A DNA stretch of 64,000 nucleotides from Mycobacterium lehmannii (GTDB lineage: Bacteria > Actinomycetota > Actinomycetes > Mycobacteriales > Mycobacteriaceae), in assembly GCF_002245535.1 (NCBI RefSeq), contig NZ_NKCN01000021.1, positions 1 through 64,000 of the forward strand. The letters are read 5' to 3'. The notes under the pieces were generated by a model, which had not been told where the DNA came from, did not search any database, and saw nothing but the letters and a program-made list of their open reading frames with translations. Position 1 is the stretch's first letter. Each line of letters starts with the position of its first letter. Below, piece after piece: positions 19,424 to 28,341 of the stretch. The translations under genes were made by a program, and so were the position numbers.

Positions 19424-19439
19424 CTAGAACGTGTTCTAG
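19424..19439. promoter_or_regulatory. KstR operator, consensus match
   Basis: CTAGAACGTGTTCTAG contains TAGAACnnGTTCTA, a perfect palindrome fitting the established KstR consensus TnnAACnnGTTnnA, the TetR-family repressor of mycobacterial cholesterol catabolism. It lies 12-27 bp upstream of the DUF3556 start, in the promoter or leader. Confidence 0.8.
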
Positions 19440-19547
19440 CTATGCGGCTCCAGAACCTCACGTCCGCTTCGCGAAATCTACAACAGGGTCGCGATCGCCG
19501 AGGTTTCACGACCCTGATGTGCAGTTCGCGAACTGCGTGGGCTGTCG

Positions 19548-20069
19548 TCAGGCGTCGGTCTTGGCGGGCGGCCGGTAGAAGATCGCCAGCTGACCGATGC
19601 CGCCGAGCAGGCCGAGACCCAGCGAGATGACCAGACCCCACCAGCCGTGCAGTAGGTCGTAGAAGCTCGTCGAGCTGAACAGCAGGTGGTCGAGGCTGAG
19701 CTTGCCCGCGCCGATCGTCGCGATGCCGACGGCAGCAGCGGCGAGCACGAGGTTGTACTCCCAACCTTCCTTGACGATGAAGAAGCCGTTGGCCCGGTGC
19801 ACGGTCCACGCGGCAACGAGCATGAGCGCCACGAAGCCCGCGGCCGGTATCGGGGTGAGCAGGCCGAGCGCGAGACCGATGCCGGCCGCCATCTCGGTCG
19901 TCGCGGCGACTCGGGCGTGGAACTTGCCCGGCTTCATCCCCATGCTGTCGAACCACCCGGCCGTGCCGCTGAGGCCTCCGGGTCCGAAGAACTTGTTGTA
20001 GCCGTGGGCGGCCATGGTCAGGCCGAGCACCACGCGCAGGATCAGCACTCCGACGTCGTAGGCAGTCAT
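19548..20069 (-). CDS. DoxX family membrane protein
   Basis: The ATG at 20069 gives 173 residues; an upstream start at 20132 is possible but adds no family sequence. The DoxX pattern is clear: VLILRVVLGLTMAAHGYNKFFGPGGL, GWFDSMGMKPGKF, then three more helices with TEMAAGIGLALGLLTPIPAAGF. DoxX proteins are small four-helix membrane proteins, in M. tuberculosis part of a membrane oxidoreductase complex with SodA and a SseA-type thiol enzyme. No partner is adjacent here. It lies 135 bp downstream of the DUF3556 start, same strand, with the KstR site between. Confidence 0.82.
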   Translation of the reverse strand: MTAYDVGVLILRVVLGLTMAAHGYNKFFGPGGLSGTAGWFDSMGMKPGKFHARVAATTEMAAGIGLALGLLTPIPAAGFVALMLVAAWTVHRANGFFIVKEGWEYNLVLAAAAVGIATIGAGKLSLDHLLFSSTSFYDLLHGWWGLVISLGLGLLGGIGQLAIFYRPPAKTDA

Positions 20070-20254
20070 GCAACAAAATCTAGGCCATGTGTTAAGCCGC
20101 TGCCCAGCCCCCTCGCATGATCGAGTGGTCATTTACCCCCACGCCCTGCGTGCGCGCCCAGCCCGCGTGAAACAGTTACCCCCAGCTCTTGGCGTCTGCA
20201 CGGCGGGGTTATCCCCAAGTTGGGTTTCATCCCCAGATGCGCTCTATCCGCTGG

Positions 20255-20518
20255 TTACACGACGTCTGGGTCGATAGATTCGATCACATGTTCGAGGGAT
20301 TGGTGGCCGCCGCCGGTGACGGCGACCTCGGCGGCGGCGATCGTCCAATTGACGATGCACCACTGTTCGCGGTCGACGGCCCCGGCTTCGACGATCAAAC
20401 GTTCCAGGACGTCGGCGGCGGCGGCCAGCCGGCGCGCGCAGGCGGCGTTTTCCACCCGCGCCCACGTCGCCCCGACCGCACCCGCACCCCGAGCACCAAC
20501 CACCGTCAACCAACTCAT
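20255..20518 (-). pseudogene. truncated DUF222 (13E12 family) N-terminal remnant
   Basis: An 87-residue ORF (ATG at 20518, or TTG at 20533) whose central part ARVENAACARRLAAAADVLE and REQWCIVNWTIAAAEVA resembles the first helices of the DUF222/13E12 repeat proteins abundant in mycobacteria. Those proteins continue for several hundred residues to an HNH nuclease domain. Here the similarity stops about 70 residues in and the frame ends after VIESIDPDVV, with no HNH motif downstream. It is best read as a decayed copy of this mobile-like repeat family. Confidence 0.45.
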
Positions 20519-20544
20519 GGCCGAACGCAACAAACCCCCAACTT

Positions 20545-21813
20545 CTAGGGGTATGCGGCGGTCAAGGACGCCTCCAATCTCTCGACATAAGAGTCGATGT
20601 CGCCGATCGCCGACTCGGCCGCATGCACGCTGACGGCGATGGTGTCTCCGATGCCGTGTACGCCATGCGTCACGCCCATCATCGGAGACAGCCCCGGAAA
20701 TCCGGCCGTGAGCACCACCGGTGAGTTCCCGAAAAGTAGGTCGGCAGGTCCACGGTTCACGCTGGATACGACGGTGTTCCCGGTGACCGTCGGGGAGCGC
20801 AGTGACATGTCGAATTTCTTGACGCCATAACGCAGTAACGGTGCCGGCACCGCAGCGGACGCCCGACCAGACGCAACCATCGCCGGATGGGCGGCCCTGC
20901 GCCGGCGTTGCTCCAGGTCCTCGGCAATGCGCGCTGCACGTTCATGGAATGGCAGATCCGGATACAGGCCCACACCCACATTGCCGAAGTGATTGTGGGC
21001 GCGCCGCTCGCCCGTCTTCGCCATCGGCACCTCGGCGCCCAGCAGCGATGGGTCATCACCGAACTCCCGCAAGTGCGCGGCCAACGCCTCGGACACCGCG
21101 GCCAATGCGCCAGTCGTCACCGTGGGCCCTGGCATCTGTGAACGCCGCATCACCACGGTCCGGATGCTGCGCAAGCCTTCCGGTCGCGCATTGCTGCGCA
21201 ACGCTGGACGCGAATCCGCCTGCGGCGGAACCAATCCCGCCGATGTAGTTCGCACCAACCCACGGTGAGCCCGCGCAGCAGCATAACCACGCCACGGCAG
21301 CCTCGGCCCTAGAAACCGCTCTGGCACCGCAACATTCGGTACGATCTCTCTCCGCCCGAACAGCCACGCCGCCAACGCCGATGACCGCAGACCGTCCCCG
21401 AGCGCGTGCGCCACCTGTACCACCGCAACCGTTCCGGGGCCCGCTCCCGGAACATCCTCGACAGCCGGGAAGACGTGAATTCGCCACGCCATCATTCGCG
21501 GATCGAGTTGGTCCGAGCTCAACAACCCCGCCACGATCGCCAGACAGCCCGCCCAACTGCTCTCCGCGGCGTGCATGACGAACTGGTTCGGCGCGACGTC
21601 CGCGGGCACCCACTGCGGATACGTCAGCGGATTGCCGTCACGCACCCGCAGGCGCAGCTCGGTACAGCCCTGCGCCCGGTCACGGATTCGCGCTAGGACC
21701 GACTCGACATCGGCAGCGTCCCCCGCGAAACCGTAGAGCAGAAACTGATCGCTGGGAGTCTTCGCCGACATCCAATACGCCTGCGCATCCACCGCAGCCA
21801 GTCGCCGCCCCAT
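20545..21813 (-). CDS. WS/DGAT-like wax ester synthase/diacylglycerol acyltransferase
   Basis: The ATG at 21813 gives 422 residues; the longer open frame overlaps the hydrolase gene. It has the two-domain layout of WS/DGAT proteins, with the active site at VVQVAHALGDG in place of HHxxxDG: the second His and the DG are present but the first His is Ala. The C-terminal domain carries SSVNRGPADLLFGN, matching the family's conserved Asn-rich block. Members make triacylglycerol or wax esters from acyl-CoA. It starts 10 bp after the epoxide-hydrolase-like gene, at the tail of the Mce unit. It is shorter than typical family members (about 450-480). Confidence 0.8.
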   Translation of the reverse strand: MGRRLAAVDAQAYWMSAKTPSDQFLLYGFAGDAADVESVLARIRDRAQGCTELRLRVRDGNPLTYPQWVPADVAPNQFVMHAAESSWAGCLAIVAGLLSSDQLDPRMMAWRIHVFPAVEDVPGAGPGTVAVVQVAHALGDGLRSSALAAWLFGRREIVPNVAVPERFLGPRLPWRGYAAARAHRGLVRTTSAGLVPPQADSRPALRSNARPEGLRSIRTVVMRRSQMPGPTVTTGALAAVSEALAAHLREFGDDPSLLGAEVPMAKTGERRAHNHFGNVGVGLYPDLPFHERAARIAEDLEQRRRRAAHPAMVASGRASAAVPAPLLRYGVKKFDMSLRSPTVTGNTVVSSVNRGPADLLFGNSPVVLTAGFPGLSPMMGVTHGVHGIGDTIAVSVHAAESAIGDIDSYVERLEASLTAAYP

Positions 21814-21823
21814 GTCCCCCAGG

Positions 21824-22732
21824 CTAAGCGCGCGTCGAGCCGATGAAGTCGACGATGTGCCCCGCGACGGCTTCCGGCTGTTCCAGCTGCAGGAAGTGAC
21901 CGGCCCGCTCGACGGTGGCGACCTCGCTACCTTCCGGCAGAACCCGCCGCACCCATCGGGTGTAATCCGCTGAGGCACAACCATCGTCGATGCCGTGCAG
22001 GTACAGCGTCGGAAGCTGTGGCGCCGAGAGCCAATGCCGGTGCAGTTCGGCGTACTGCGCGGGCGGCTTGCTGTTGCGCACGGTGGCCCGGTAATACCCG
22101 AGCGCGGCACGCCAGTTCTCGGGCGCGCCGATCGCGTCGAGAACGTGGGCGACGTCGTCGGCGGCGTCGTAGCCCGGCGACCACTGGCGCCACAACCGGG
22201 GCACCACCCACGACGCGGATCGCTCGGGAAGGCCGGGCAATTGGAAGTACATGATGTACCAGCTGCGGAGTAACTGGCGGGGCAACTGTGCGGCGAGCCG
22301 GCCCGCATCCGGCGTCTTGCCAAGGGGTCGGAACGCCGCGGCAAACGGCACCGACATGATGACGGCCTTCGAGAACGGGCTGTCGGGCATCGCGGCGAGC
22401 CCGGCACCGGCGATCGCTCCCCAGTCATGCCCGATCAGCACGTCGCGGCCCGTCGGTCCGGCCGCGTCGAGCACCCGCAGCGCATCGTCCATCAGCGCGC
22501 CGACGTGGTAGCTGCCGTCGGACGCGGTCGACGACGGTGCGTAGCCTCGCATGAACGGCGCCACCACCCGGAATCCCGCGTCGACGAGTAGCGGTGCGAT
22601 GTTGCGCCATCCGTGCGCGGTGTCGGGAAAACCGTGTAGGCACAGTGCAATCGGCGCACCGACGGTGCCCCAGCTGAGGGCGCGCAGCCGTACGCCCGGC
22701 GCATCGACTTCGATGAGTTCGGGTTCGGCCAC
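21824..22732 (-). CDS. alpha/beta hydrolase, epoxide hydrolase-like
   Basis: A 302-residue alpha/beta hydrolase. LCLHGFPDTAHGWRNIAPLL gives the HGxP oxyanion loop, and the nucleophile elbow is GHDWGAIAG with Asp as nucleophile, diagnostic of epoxide hydrolases and haloalkane dehalogenases rather than esterases. The C-terminal charge relay is present as GIDDGCAS and ERAGHFLQLEQPE with the catalytic His. It hydrolyses an epoxide or related lipid substrate. The gene follows the last Mce-associated gene by 7 bp, so it is probably co-transcribed with the importer. Confidence 0.86.
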   Translation of the reverse strand: MAEPELIEVDAPGVRLRALSWGTVGAPIALCLHGFPDTAHGWRNIAPLLVDAGFRVVAPFMRGYAPSSTASDGSYHVGALMDDALRVLDAAGPTGRDVLIGHDWGAIAGAGLAAMPDSPFSKAVIMSVPFAAAFRPLGKTPDAGRLAAQLPRQLLRSWYIMYFQLPGLPERSASWVVPRLWRQWSPGYDAADDVAHVLDAIGAPENWRAALGYYRATVRNSKPPAQYAELHRHWLSAPQLPTLYLHGIDDGCASADYTRWVRRVLPEGSEVATVERAGHFLQLEQPEAVAGHIVDFIGSTRA

Positions 22733-22739
22733 TACGCCC

Positions 22740-23507
22740 CTACACCGGCTCGAACTTCGAGATGAGCCAGTCGCCGTCGATCTTCTCCAACGTCACCCGC
22801 ACACTCGAGGCGGTATCCGTCGGCGCGTCCTGCCCCATGACCACGGTCTGGTTGACGAACACCAGCACCACGGCCTCCTCGGAGTCGGCCGACACGGATG
22901 CGGCCGCCGGAACGGAAGCCACCGCGGAGATCTGCTTCTGTTGTGCGCCGGGGATCACCACGTCGTTGATGAGCCCGGTGTAGGACTCCTCGAACTCGCC
23001 TGTCAACAAGGAGCGTGCATCGTTGAGCTGCTGTTCGACGGTGTCCGGCTTGTACGACAGCATCGCCACTGTGCTGTCCTTGGCGGCCTGGACCGATTCG
23101 GCGCGCGCCGCGTCCGCATTGCGCACGGAGTTGTCGACCCACTTCAGATAACCGGCTCCGCCGGCCAGCAGCAGCGCGAGGGCGGGCAGCACGCCGAAGG
23201 CGAAGACGCGGGCCCAGTTGATGCCTCGCTTGCCTGCGGGCTCGGTCGCGGCGGGCTCGGCTGTGCCGGGCTCGCTCGTGGCTGGCTCGGTCGTCTCCGC
23301 TGCCTCGGTCGTTTCGGCCGCCGGGGTGTCTTCTGCGGCCGTGGTCTTCTCCACCGCCTCGGTCTTCTCCGCAGGCGCGGCCGTCGTCTCGGCCGTCGAT
23401 TCGGTCAACTCGACCGCCTCGGATCCCGGCGTCGTGCCCTTCTCGGCAGACTCGTCGGTGGCGTCGTTGTCTCGCTTGCGCCGCGGAAGTCGATGTCTAT
23501 TGCTCAC
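22740..23507 (-). CDS. Mce-associated membrane protein
   Basis: The GTG at 23507 overlaps the previous stop (GTGA) and gives 255 residues. The N-terminal 95 residues are charged, Glu/Thr/Ala/Pro low-complexity sequence (AETTEAAETTEPATSEPGTA). A single membrane helix follows (VFAFGVLPALALLLAGGAGYL), then an extracytoplasmic NTF2-like domain of about 130 residues with AKDSTVAMLSYKPDTVEQQL. This is the layout of Mas proteins, which stabilise Mce complexes in the cell envelope. It is the second of two paralogous copies placed after mceF. Confidence 0.82.
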   Translation of the reverse strand: MSNRHRLPRRKRDNDATDESAEKGTTPGSEAVELTESTAETTAAPAEKTEAVEKTTAAEDTPAAETTEAAETTEPATSEPGTAEPAATEPAGKRGINWARVFAFGVLPALALLLAGGAGYLKWVDNSVRNADAARAESVQAAKDSTVAMLSYKPDTVEQQLNDARSLLTGEFEESYTGLINDVVIPGAQQKQISAVASVPAAASVSADSEEAVVLVFVNQTVVMGQDAPTDTASSVRVTLEKIDGDWLISKFEPV

Positions 23508-24217
23508 GGTACGAACTCCACATTCGAGATCTTGGCCTCGTCCTCGCCGGTCTTCTGCACCGAGATCCTCATCCGCCAGGACCGCGGCGCCTGCTCGGGC
23601 GCTCCGGCATTGGTCGTGTTGACGGTCACCGCGACCAGCACCTTGGCCTCGTTGTCGTTCAACGACTCGATCCCAGCTTCGGCGATCTCGCCCTCCGACT
23701 TCGACTGCGCCTGCTTGACGACCTCGATGAACGGTTGCGCGCGGGCCTGGAAATCGTCGTAGAACGTTCCGGTCGATGAGTCCAGGACACGTTGCACATC
23801 CTGCTCGGCGTGCTCGTGGCTGATCGTCGTGAGGTTCAGCGCGCCCTGCCGCCCGACCTGCAGGAAGAGGTTGCGCAGATCCTCGGCCTGCCGCGACTCG
23901 TACGCCCGGTACCCGAGCCACCCCGCAAGCGCCGCGAGGGCCACCACGACCACCAGGCCGACGATCGTCGCCAACCGGACGTGCGACATCGGCGCCTTGG
24001 GCGGGGCGGGCTCCGCTTCATCTTCGGCGGCGTCGGCGGCGTCGTAATCCTCGACGCCTCCGGCAGCCTCTGTCGTCTCGGCAGCCTCTGTCGTCGACGC
24101 AGTCGGTGTGGTCGAAGCAGCGGGCGCCACCGAAGCAGCCTCTGCCGTCTCGGCAGGTGTCGTGGATTCGGAACCTTCGGCCGCGGCGTCCTTGCCGGGT
24201 GTGGTCTCGTCTGCCAT
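23504..24217 (-). CDS. Mce-associated membrane protein
   Basis: A 237-residue protein with the same layout as its downstream neighbour: an acidic Ala/Thr/Glu-rich cytoplasmic segment of about 75 residues, one membrane helix (LATIVGLVVVVALAALAGWLGYRAY) and an extracytoplasmic domain with LTTISHEHAEQDVQRVLDSSTGTFYDDF, typical of Mce-associated proteins. It is separated from the mceF stop by 143 bp, the largest gap in the unit, so a separate promoter is possible. It probably helps assemble or stabilise the importer. Confidence 0.83.
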   Translation of the reverse strand: MADETTPGKDAAAEGSESTTPAETAEAASVAPAASTTPTASTTEAAETTEAAGGVEDYDAADAAEDEAEPAPPKAPMSHVRLATIVGLVVVVALAALAGWLGYRAYESRQAEDLRNLFLQVGRQGALNLTTISHEHAEQDVQRVLDSSTGTFYDDFQARAQPFIEVVKQAQSKSEGEIAEAGIESLNDNEAKVLVAVTVNTTNAGAPEQAPRSWRMRISVQKTGEDEAKISNVEFVP

Positions 24218-24360
24218 CTAAGTTCCTCTGCGGCCCACGGGCCAGGTCGGGGTCGGGTAGACAGGTCGGCTACAACTTACGTGTCCGACACCATAGCGTC
24301 GGAACCTGCCCACGAAACGGCACCACGTCCGTGCCGGTATCGATACTGCAAACTTCAGCG

Positions 24361-25860
24361 TCAGCTCCCCGGCGGGACGAGCATCGACTGCCACGGCCGC
24401 TCGCCCGCTGCACCGTTTGCCAGGTTGGACTGGGTGTACACCTTGCCGTCCGGTCCCACGTACTCGCCGGACGCGGGGTCGTACTCGGCGGCCGCGACGG
24501 GCAGCGGCGGCGTACCCGGCGGAGGCGGCGTGATGGCGACTGGCACATCCGGCGGCACATGCGGAATCGGCTGCCCGGACAGGGTCGCGTTCGGATCACC
24601 CTTCCAGTTGTAGCCGTCGTTGAGCGGCACGTACTGCTCGTCGCTCTCGCACATCTGCCACGTCGGAGCCCGCTTGCCCGGCACCGTGATACACGGCAGG
24701 TTGCGCGCGCCGCGCACGTTGAACGGCGCATCCTGCGGCGTGCGGCAGTACAGATCACCCTCCGGCCGGTCGGGGTAGTCCTCGAAGACCGGCACCCGCT
24801 GCTGTTGCGCGGGCAGGAACCCCGTCGTACACGGCGGCGGCAGGTTCTGCGGCGGCAGCGGCAGCGGTGCGGGCAGCGCGGGCAGGATCGCATTGAGGTT
24901 GAAGATCAGCGAGTCGCCCATGTAGTCCTGCTTGGTATTGCGCTTGTGCACACCCACGGCCTGTGTGACGGCAGTGCCCTGTGGCAACAACACCAGCAGC
25001 TGCTCGAGGCTCGGCTGGTAGGCGAGGGCGACCTCTCCGATGCTGACCAGGTTGGCCAACACGATCGGCAGGGTCGGCTGCAGTCGTTCGAACAGGGCGC
25101 GCACCTCGTCGGCGGCCCCCGGCCCCTTGGCCAGAATCCCCGACACCGCCGGATCCTGGCTCTGCAGTTGACCGCTGATGCTCGCCAGGTTCGCCGCCCA
25201 CGCCTGAATGGAGCCGGCAGTCTCGGTCTGGGTGTCGAGTATCGGCTTGGACTCGTCGATCAGTGTGAGCAGCGGGTCGAGGTTCTTGCGGGCATCGATG
25301 GCCAGCGTGGCGCTGCCCTGGACCAGCCGGCGCAGTTCGGGGCCGAGCCCGCCCACCGCGGTATAGGCCTCGTCGACGACGGTCCTCAAGTTCTCTTGCG
25401 GAATCGCCTGCAGCCCCCGGGCCGTATCGTCGAGCACCGTATTGATGTCCGTCGGAACCGTGGTGCGGTTCAACGGGATCACATCGCCGTCCCTGAGCTC
25501 CGGGCCCTCACCGCTACGTGGGAGCAACTGGACGTACTGCTCGCCGACGGCGGACACGCTGTGCACCTCGGCTTCGAGGTCGGCGGGGATCCTGACGTCG
25601 GAGTCCAACGACAGCACCGCCTCGACTCCCCTGTCGGTGAGATCGACGCTTTTCACCTCACCGACCTGCACACCGCGGTAGGTGACGTTGCCCCGCGGAT
25701 ACAGCCCGCCCGTCTCCGGCAGTTCGAGCGTGACGCGGTACTGCCCCACGCCGAGGAGGGTCGGCAACCGCATGTACCCAAAGATCATGACGCTCAACGC
25801 AATGATCGCGATGGCCGAGAAGATGGCCATCTGAATGAGGATCTGACGGGTCATTCGCAT
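24361..25860 (-). CDS. mceF: MCE family protein, MceF type
   Basis: A 499-residue MCE protein: N-terminal membrane helix (QMAIFSAIAIIALSVMIFGYM), the MCE/MlaD domain at about residues 38-120 (ETGGLYPRGNVTYRGVQVGEVKSVDL), a long helical region, and a Pro-rich C-terminus. In the hexameric MceABCDEF needle each subunit contributes to a lipid tunnel across the periplasm. It is the last mce gene of the operon, with its start directly after the mceE stop (1-base gap). The C-terminal tail has several Cys (PCTTGFL, LYCRTPQ), likely disulfide-bonded outside the cytoplasm. Confidence 0.93.
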   Translation of the reverse strand: MRMTRQILIQMAIFSAIAIIALSVMIFGYMRLPTLLGVGQYRVTLELPETGGLYPRGNVTYRGVQVGEVKSVDLTDRGVEAVLSLDSDVRIPADLEAEVHSVSAVGEQYVQLLPRSGEGPELRDGDVIPLNRTTVPTDINTVLDDTARGLQAIPQENLRTVVDEAYTAVGGLGPELRRLVQGSATLAIDARKNLDPLLTLIDESKPILDTQTETAGSIQAWAANLASISGQLQSQDPAVSGILAKGPGAADEVRALFERLQPTLPIVLANLVSIGEVALAYQPSLEQLLVLLPQGTAVTQAVGVHKRNTKQDYMGDSLIFNLNAILPALPAPLPLPPQNLPPPCTTGFLPAQQQRVPVFEDYPDRPEGDLYCRTPQDAPFNVRGARNLPCITVPGKRAPTWQMCESDEQYVPLNDGYNWKGDPNATLSGQPIPHVPPDVPVAITPPPPGTPPLPVAAAEYDPASGEYVGPDGKVYTQSNLANGAAGERPWQSMLVPPGS

Positions 25861-25861
25861 G

Positions 25862-27016
25862 CTACGGCCCCTGATCCCAGCGATACGGAGCGACCAACGG
25901 GTTGCCGCCCGGTGGCGGCACGTGGTGGTTGCACGGGCTCGGGAACTGGCCGATGGTGCGGCCCCACTGCAGTTCCAGCCAGGTCAGGTTGCACTCGAAC
26001 CGCGTTCCGGTGAAGAAGGCCGAATCGATTCTGCTCAACGTCAGGTCGACGACCAACGTCAGGTTCGCGTAGTCGCCGCGCATCCAATTGAGCAATGTCT
26101 CCTTCGGGAACGGGAAAGTCGGCAAGAAGCTCAGCGCGCGGGTCAACGCGGGACCGGCGTCGGCCAACTCCTCCAGCACCACGCCCAGGTCCTTGAGCTC
26201 TTGCACCAGAGCGTCTTTGGTCTGGTTGACCGAGTCGGCGGCCAACGCGCTGAACCGGCCCAGCTGGGTCAGCACCTCGGCCAGGTTCTGCCGCTGATCC
26301 CTCAGCACGGCCAGGGCATCGGGGATGGTTCGTAAGGCCTTGTCCACCACCGGCTTCTGTTCGGCGATCTGCCCCATCAGATTGTTCAGGCTTTCGGTGG
26401 CCTCGATGATGTCCTGCTTTTGGTCATCGAGGTGGCCGATCGCGATGTCGAGCTGTTCGATGAGACTGCGCAGGTCGTTCTCGCGACCGGTGAACGCGAC
26501 ACTGAGAGCTTCGGTGATGTCGTAGATGTTGCCGATCCCGCCGCCGTTGAGCAGCAGCGCAACTGCGGCCAGCGCCTGCTCGGTGCTCGGGTAGGCGCTG
26601 GACGACTCGAGCGGAATCAGCGCGCCCTCTTTCAGCTTGCCCACCGGCGGCGCGTCGGTCGGCGGGGCCAACTCGATGTGCAGCGACCCCAACAGGCTCG
26701 TCAGCCCGAGCTTGGCCGTCGCATTGGCGGGCAGCTCCACGTCACCGTTGAGTTCCATCGTCACCAGTGCATGCCAGTCCTGGCGCTCGATTTTGCGCAC
26801 GGTGCCGACGTTCACATCGGCCACCCGGACACGGGAGTTCGGCTCGATGTTGTCCACGTCGGGCATCTGCGCCTGGATCGTGAACGCATTCGGACCGGTG
26901 CCCTCGACGCCCGGCAACGGAAGCGAGTTCAGCCCCTGCCAGTCCGAACAGCCCGACAGCAGCGCGGCAGACACGGCCACCACCGCTACTCTGCGAAAGA
27001 GCTTGCGCCGCATCAT
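25862..27016 (-). CDS. mceE: MCE family lipoprotein, MceE type
   Basis: The ATG at 27016 overlaps the mceD stop and gives 384 residues. A lipoprotein signal peptide ends in the lipobox LLSGC with the acylated Cys near residue 23, the hallmark of MceE/Lpr proteins in these operons. The MCE domain follows at about residues 40-120 (DNIEPNSRVRVADVNVGTV), then coiled helical sequence with repeated LNNLMGQIAEQ-type heptads. The C-terminus is Pro-rich. It is one subunit of the lipid import channel. Confidence 0.93.
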   Translation of the reverse strand: MMRRKLFRRVAVVAVSAALLSGCSDWQGLNSLPLPGVEGTGPNAFTIQAQMPDVDNIEPNSRVRVADVNVGTVRKIERQDWHALVTMELNGDVELPANATAKLGLTSLLGSLHIELAPPTDAPPVGKLKEGALIPLESSSAYPSTEQALAAVALLLNGGGIGNIYDITEALSVAFTGRENDLRSLIEQLDIAIGHLDDQKQDIIEATESLNNLMGQIAEQKPVVDKALRTIPDALAVLRDQRQNLAEVLTQLGRFSALAADSVNQTKDALVQELKDLGVVLEELADAGPALTRALSFLPTFPFPKETLLNWMRGDYANLTLVVDLTLSRIDSAFFTGTRFECNLTWLELQWGRTIGQFPSPCNHHVPPPGGNPLVAPYRWDQGP

Positions 27017-28341
27017 GGGCCGACCCCCTGGGGCACCATCATGCCGTGCAGACCGTCGGCCGGGTTCGTCGAGACCGGCGCCTCTGCCGCCAGCGGCGGG
27101 CCCGCGACCGGAGCGGGTGGTGCCGCCTGCGCCGACGGGGGCGGCGGAGCCGCGGGCGGAACAGGTTGCGGCGGAATGTAATCCGGGCGCAGCCAGTCCT
27201 CGCTGTAGGTCAGCTCGTTGGGCCGTGTCGTGGCACCGGAGAAGACGTTCTGCATGATGGGCAGGAAGTTGTACTGGCGGTTCTTCAGGATCGGCGCCAG
27301 GTACTGCACGCACAGCTTCGCCGACTGCTCGGCGTTCAGCCGGGATGCGGCCTGAATCCCGCCGCACAGGAACGAAATCGGGTTGGCGAAGTTGTTCAGC
27401 ATCGGCAAGCTGCTCACCGCACCCTGGGCGGGCTGCCAGATGTTGACGTAGTTCTGCAGCGTGTTAGGGGCCACGTGCAGGAACTGCTTGAGCTCGCCGA
27501 GGCTGTCGGTCAGCGCCTGGGTCACCCCCGCCAACTTGTCCGACGTGGTGCCCAGCGCTTCACGGTTGTCGGCGACGAAGGTCTGCACTTCCCCGACGAC
27601 GTTGTTGAGGTCGCGCAGCGCGTCGGCGACTTCGCTGGGATCGTTGGCCAGCAGTCCGGTCACGGACGCGAGGTTCTGGTTGAGCTGACGCATCACGTCG
27701 GTGCTGTCCTGCAACGCCGAGACCAGGATCGCCAGATTCTTGATCGTGGAGAAGATGTCGGTGCTGTGATCGCCAAGCGCCGTCACGGCCTGCGACAGCT
27801 TGACGACGGTGTCGCGGATGTTGGCGCCTTCACCGCGCAGGTTGTCGGCGGTGGTGTTGATGACCGATCCCAACGGGCTGACATCGCCGGGCTCGGTGGG
27901 CTGCAGCGTCTCGGCGAGCTTCTGCAACTGTTGCCGGACCTCGTCCCACTCGACCGGAACGGCGGTGCGTGACTGCGGGATCACCGTGTCGTCACCCATC
28001 ACCGGTCCGCCGGTGTAGGGCGGGGTCAGTTGGATGGCGCGCGCTGTCACCAACGTTGGCGACAGGATCGCGGCCTTGGCGTCGGCAGGCACCTTGTGCT
28101 TGCTGTCGTACCAGAACGAGATCTTGACCCGGTCGGGCTGCGGTTCGATGGATTCGATCTTGCCGACGGGGACGCCGACGATGTTGACGTCGTCGCCGGG
28201 GTAGATACCGTTGGCGTTGTCGAAGTAGGCGACGACGTGTGTGCGGTTGATCGCTCCGGTGTTGCGCAACAACACGACCGCGCCGGCGGCGAGTATCACG
28301 ACCAGCGCAACGGCCAACATGTTGCGTGCACCCCGCGTCAT
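27013..28341 (-). CDS. mceD: MCE family protein, MceD type
   Basis: The ATG at 28341 overlaps the mceC stop (ATGA) and gives 442 residues; the frame extends further inside mceC. It has an N-terminal membrane helix (MLAVALVVILAAGAVVLL), an MCE domain (YFDNANGIYPGDDVNIVGVPVGKIESI), a helical tunnel segment with heptads such as LSQAVTALGDHSTDIFSTIKN, and an Ala/Pro-rich tail (PPQPVPPAAPPPPSAQAA). Confidence 0.92.
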   Translation of the reverse strand: MTRGARNMLAVALVVILAAGAVVLLRNTGAINRTHVVAYFDNANGIYPGDDVNIVGVPVGKIESIEPQPDRVKISFWYDSKHKVPADAKAAILSPTLVTARAIQLTPPYTGGPVMGDDTVIPQSRTAVPVEWDEVRQQLQKLAETLQPTEPGDVSPLGSVINTTADNLRGEGANIRDTVVKLSQAVTALGDHSTDIFSTIKNLAILVSALQDSTDVMRQLNQNLASVTGLLANDPSEVADALRDLNNVVGEVQTFVADNREALGTTSDKLAGVTQALTDSLGELKQFLHVAPNTLQNYVNIWQPAQGAVSSLPMLNNFANPISFLCGGIQAASRLNAEQSAKLCVQYLAPILKNRQYNFLPIMQNVFSGATTRPNELTYSEDWLRPDYIPPQPVPPAAPPPPSAQAAPPAPVAGPPLAAEAPVSTNPADGLHGMMVPQGVGP

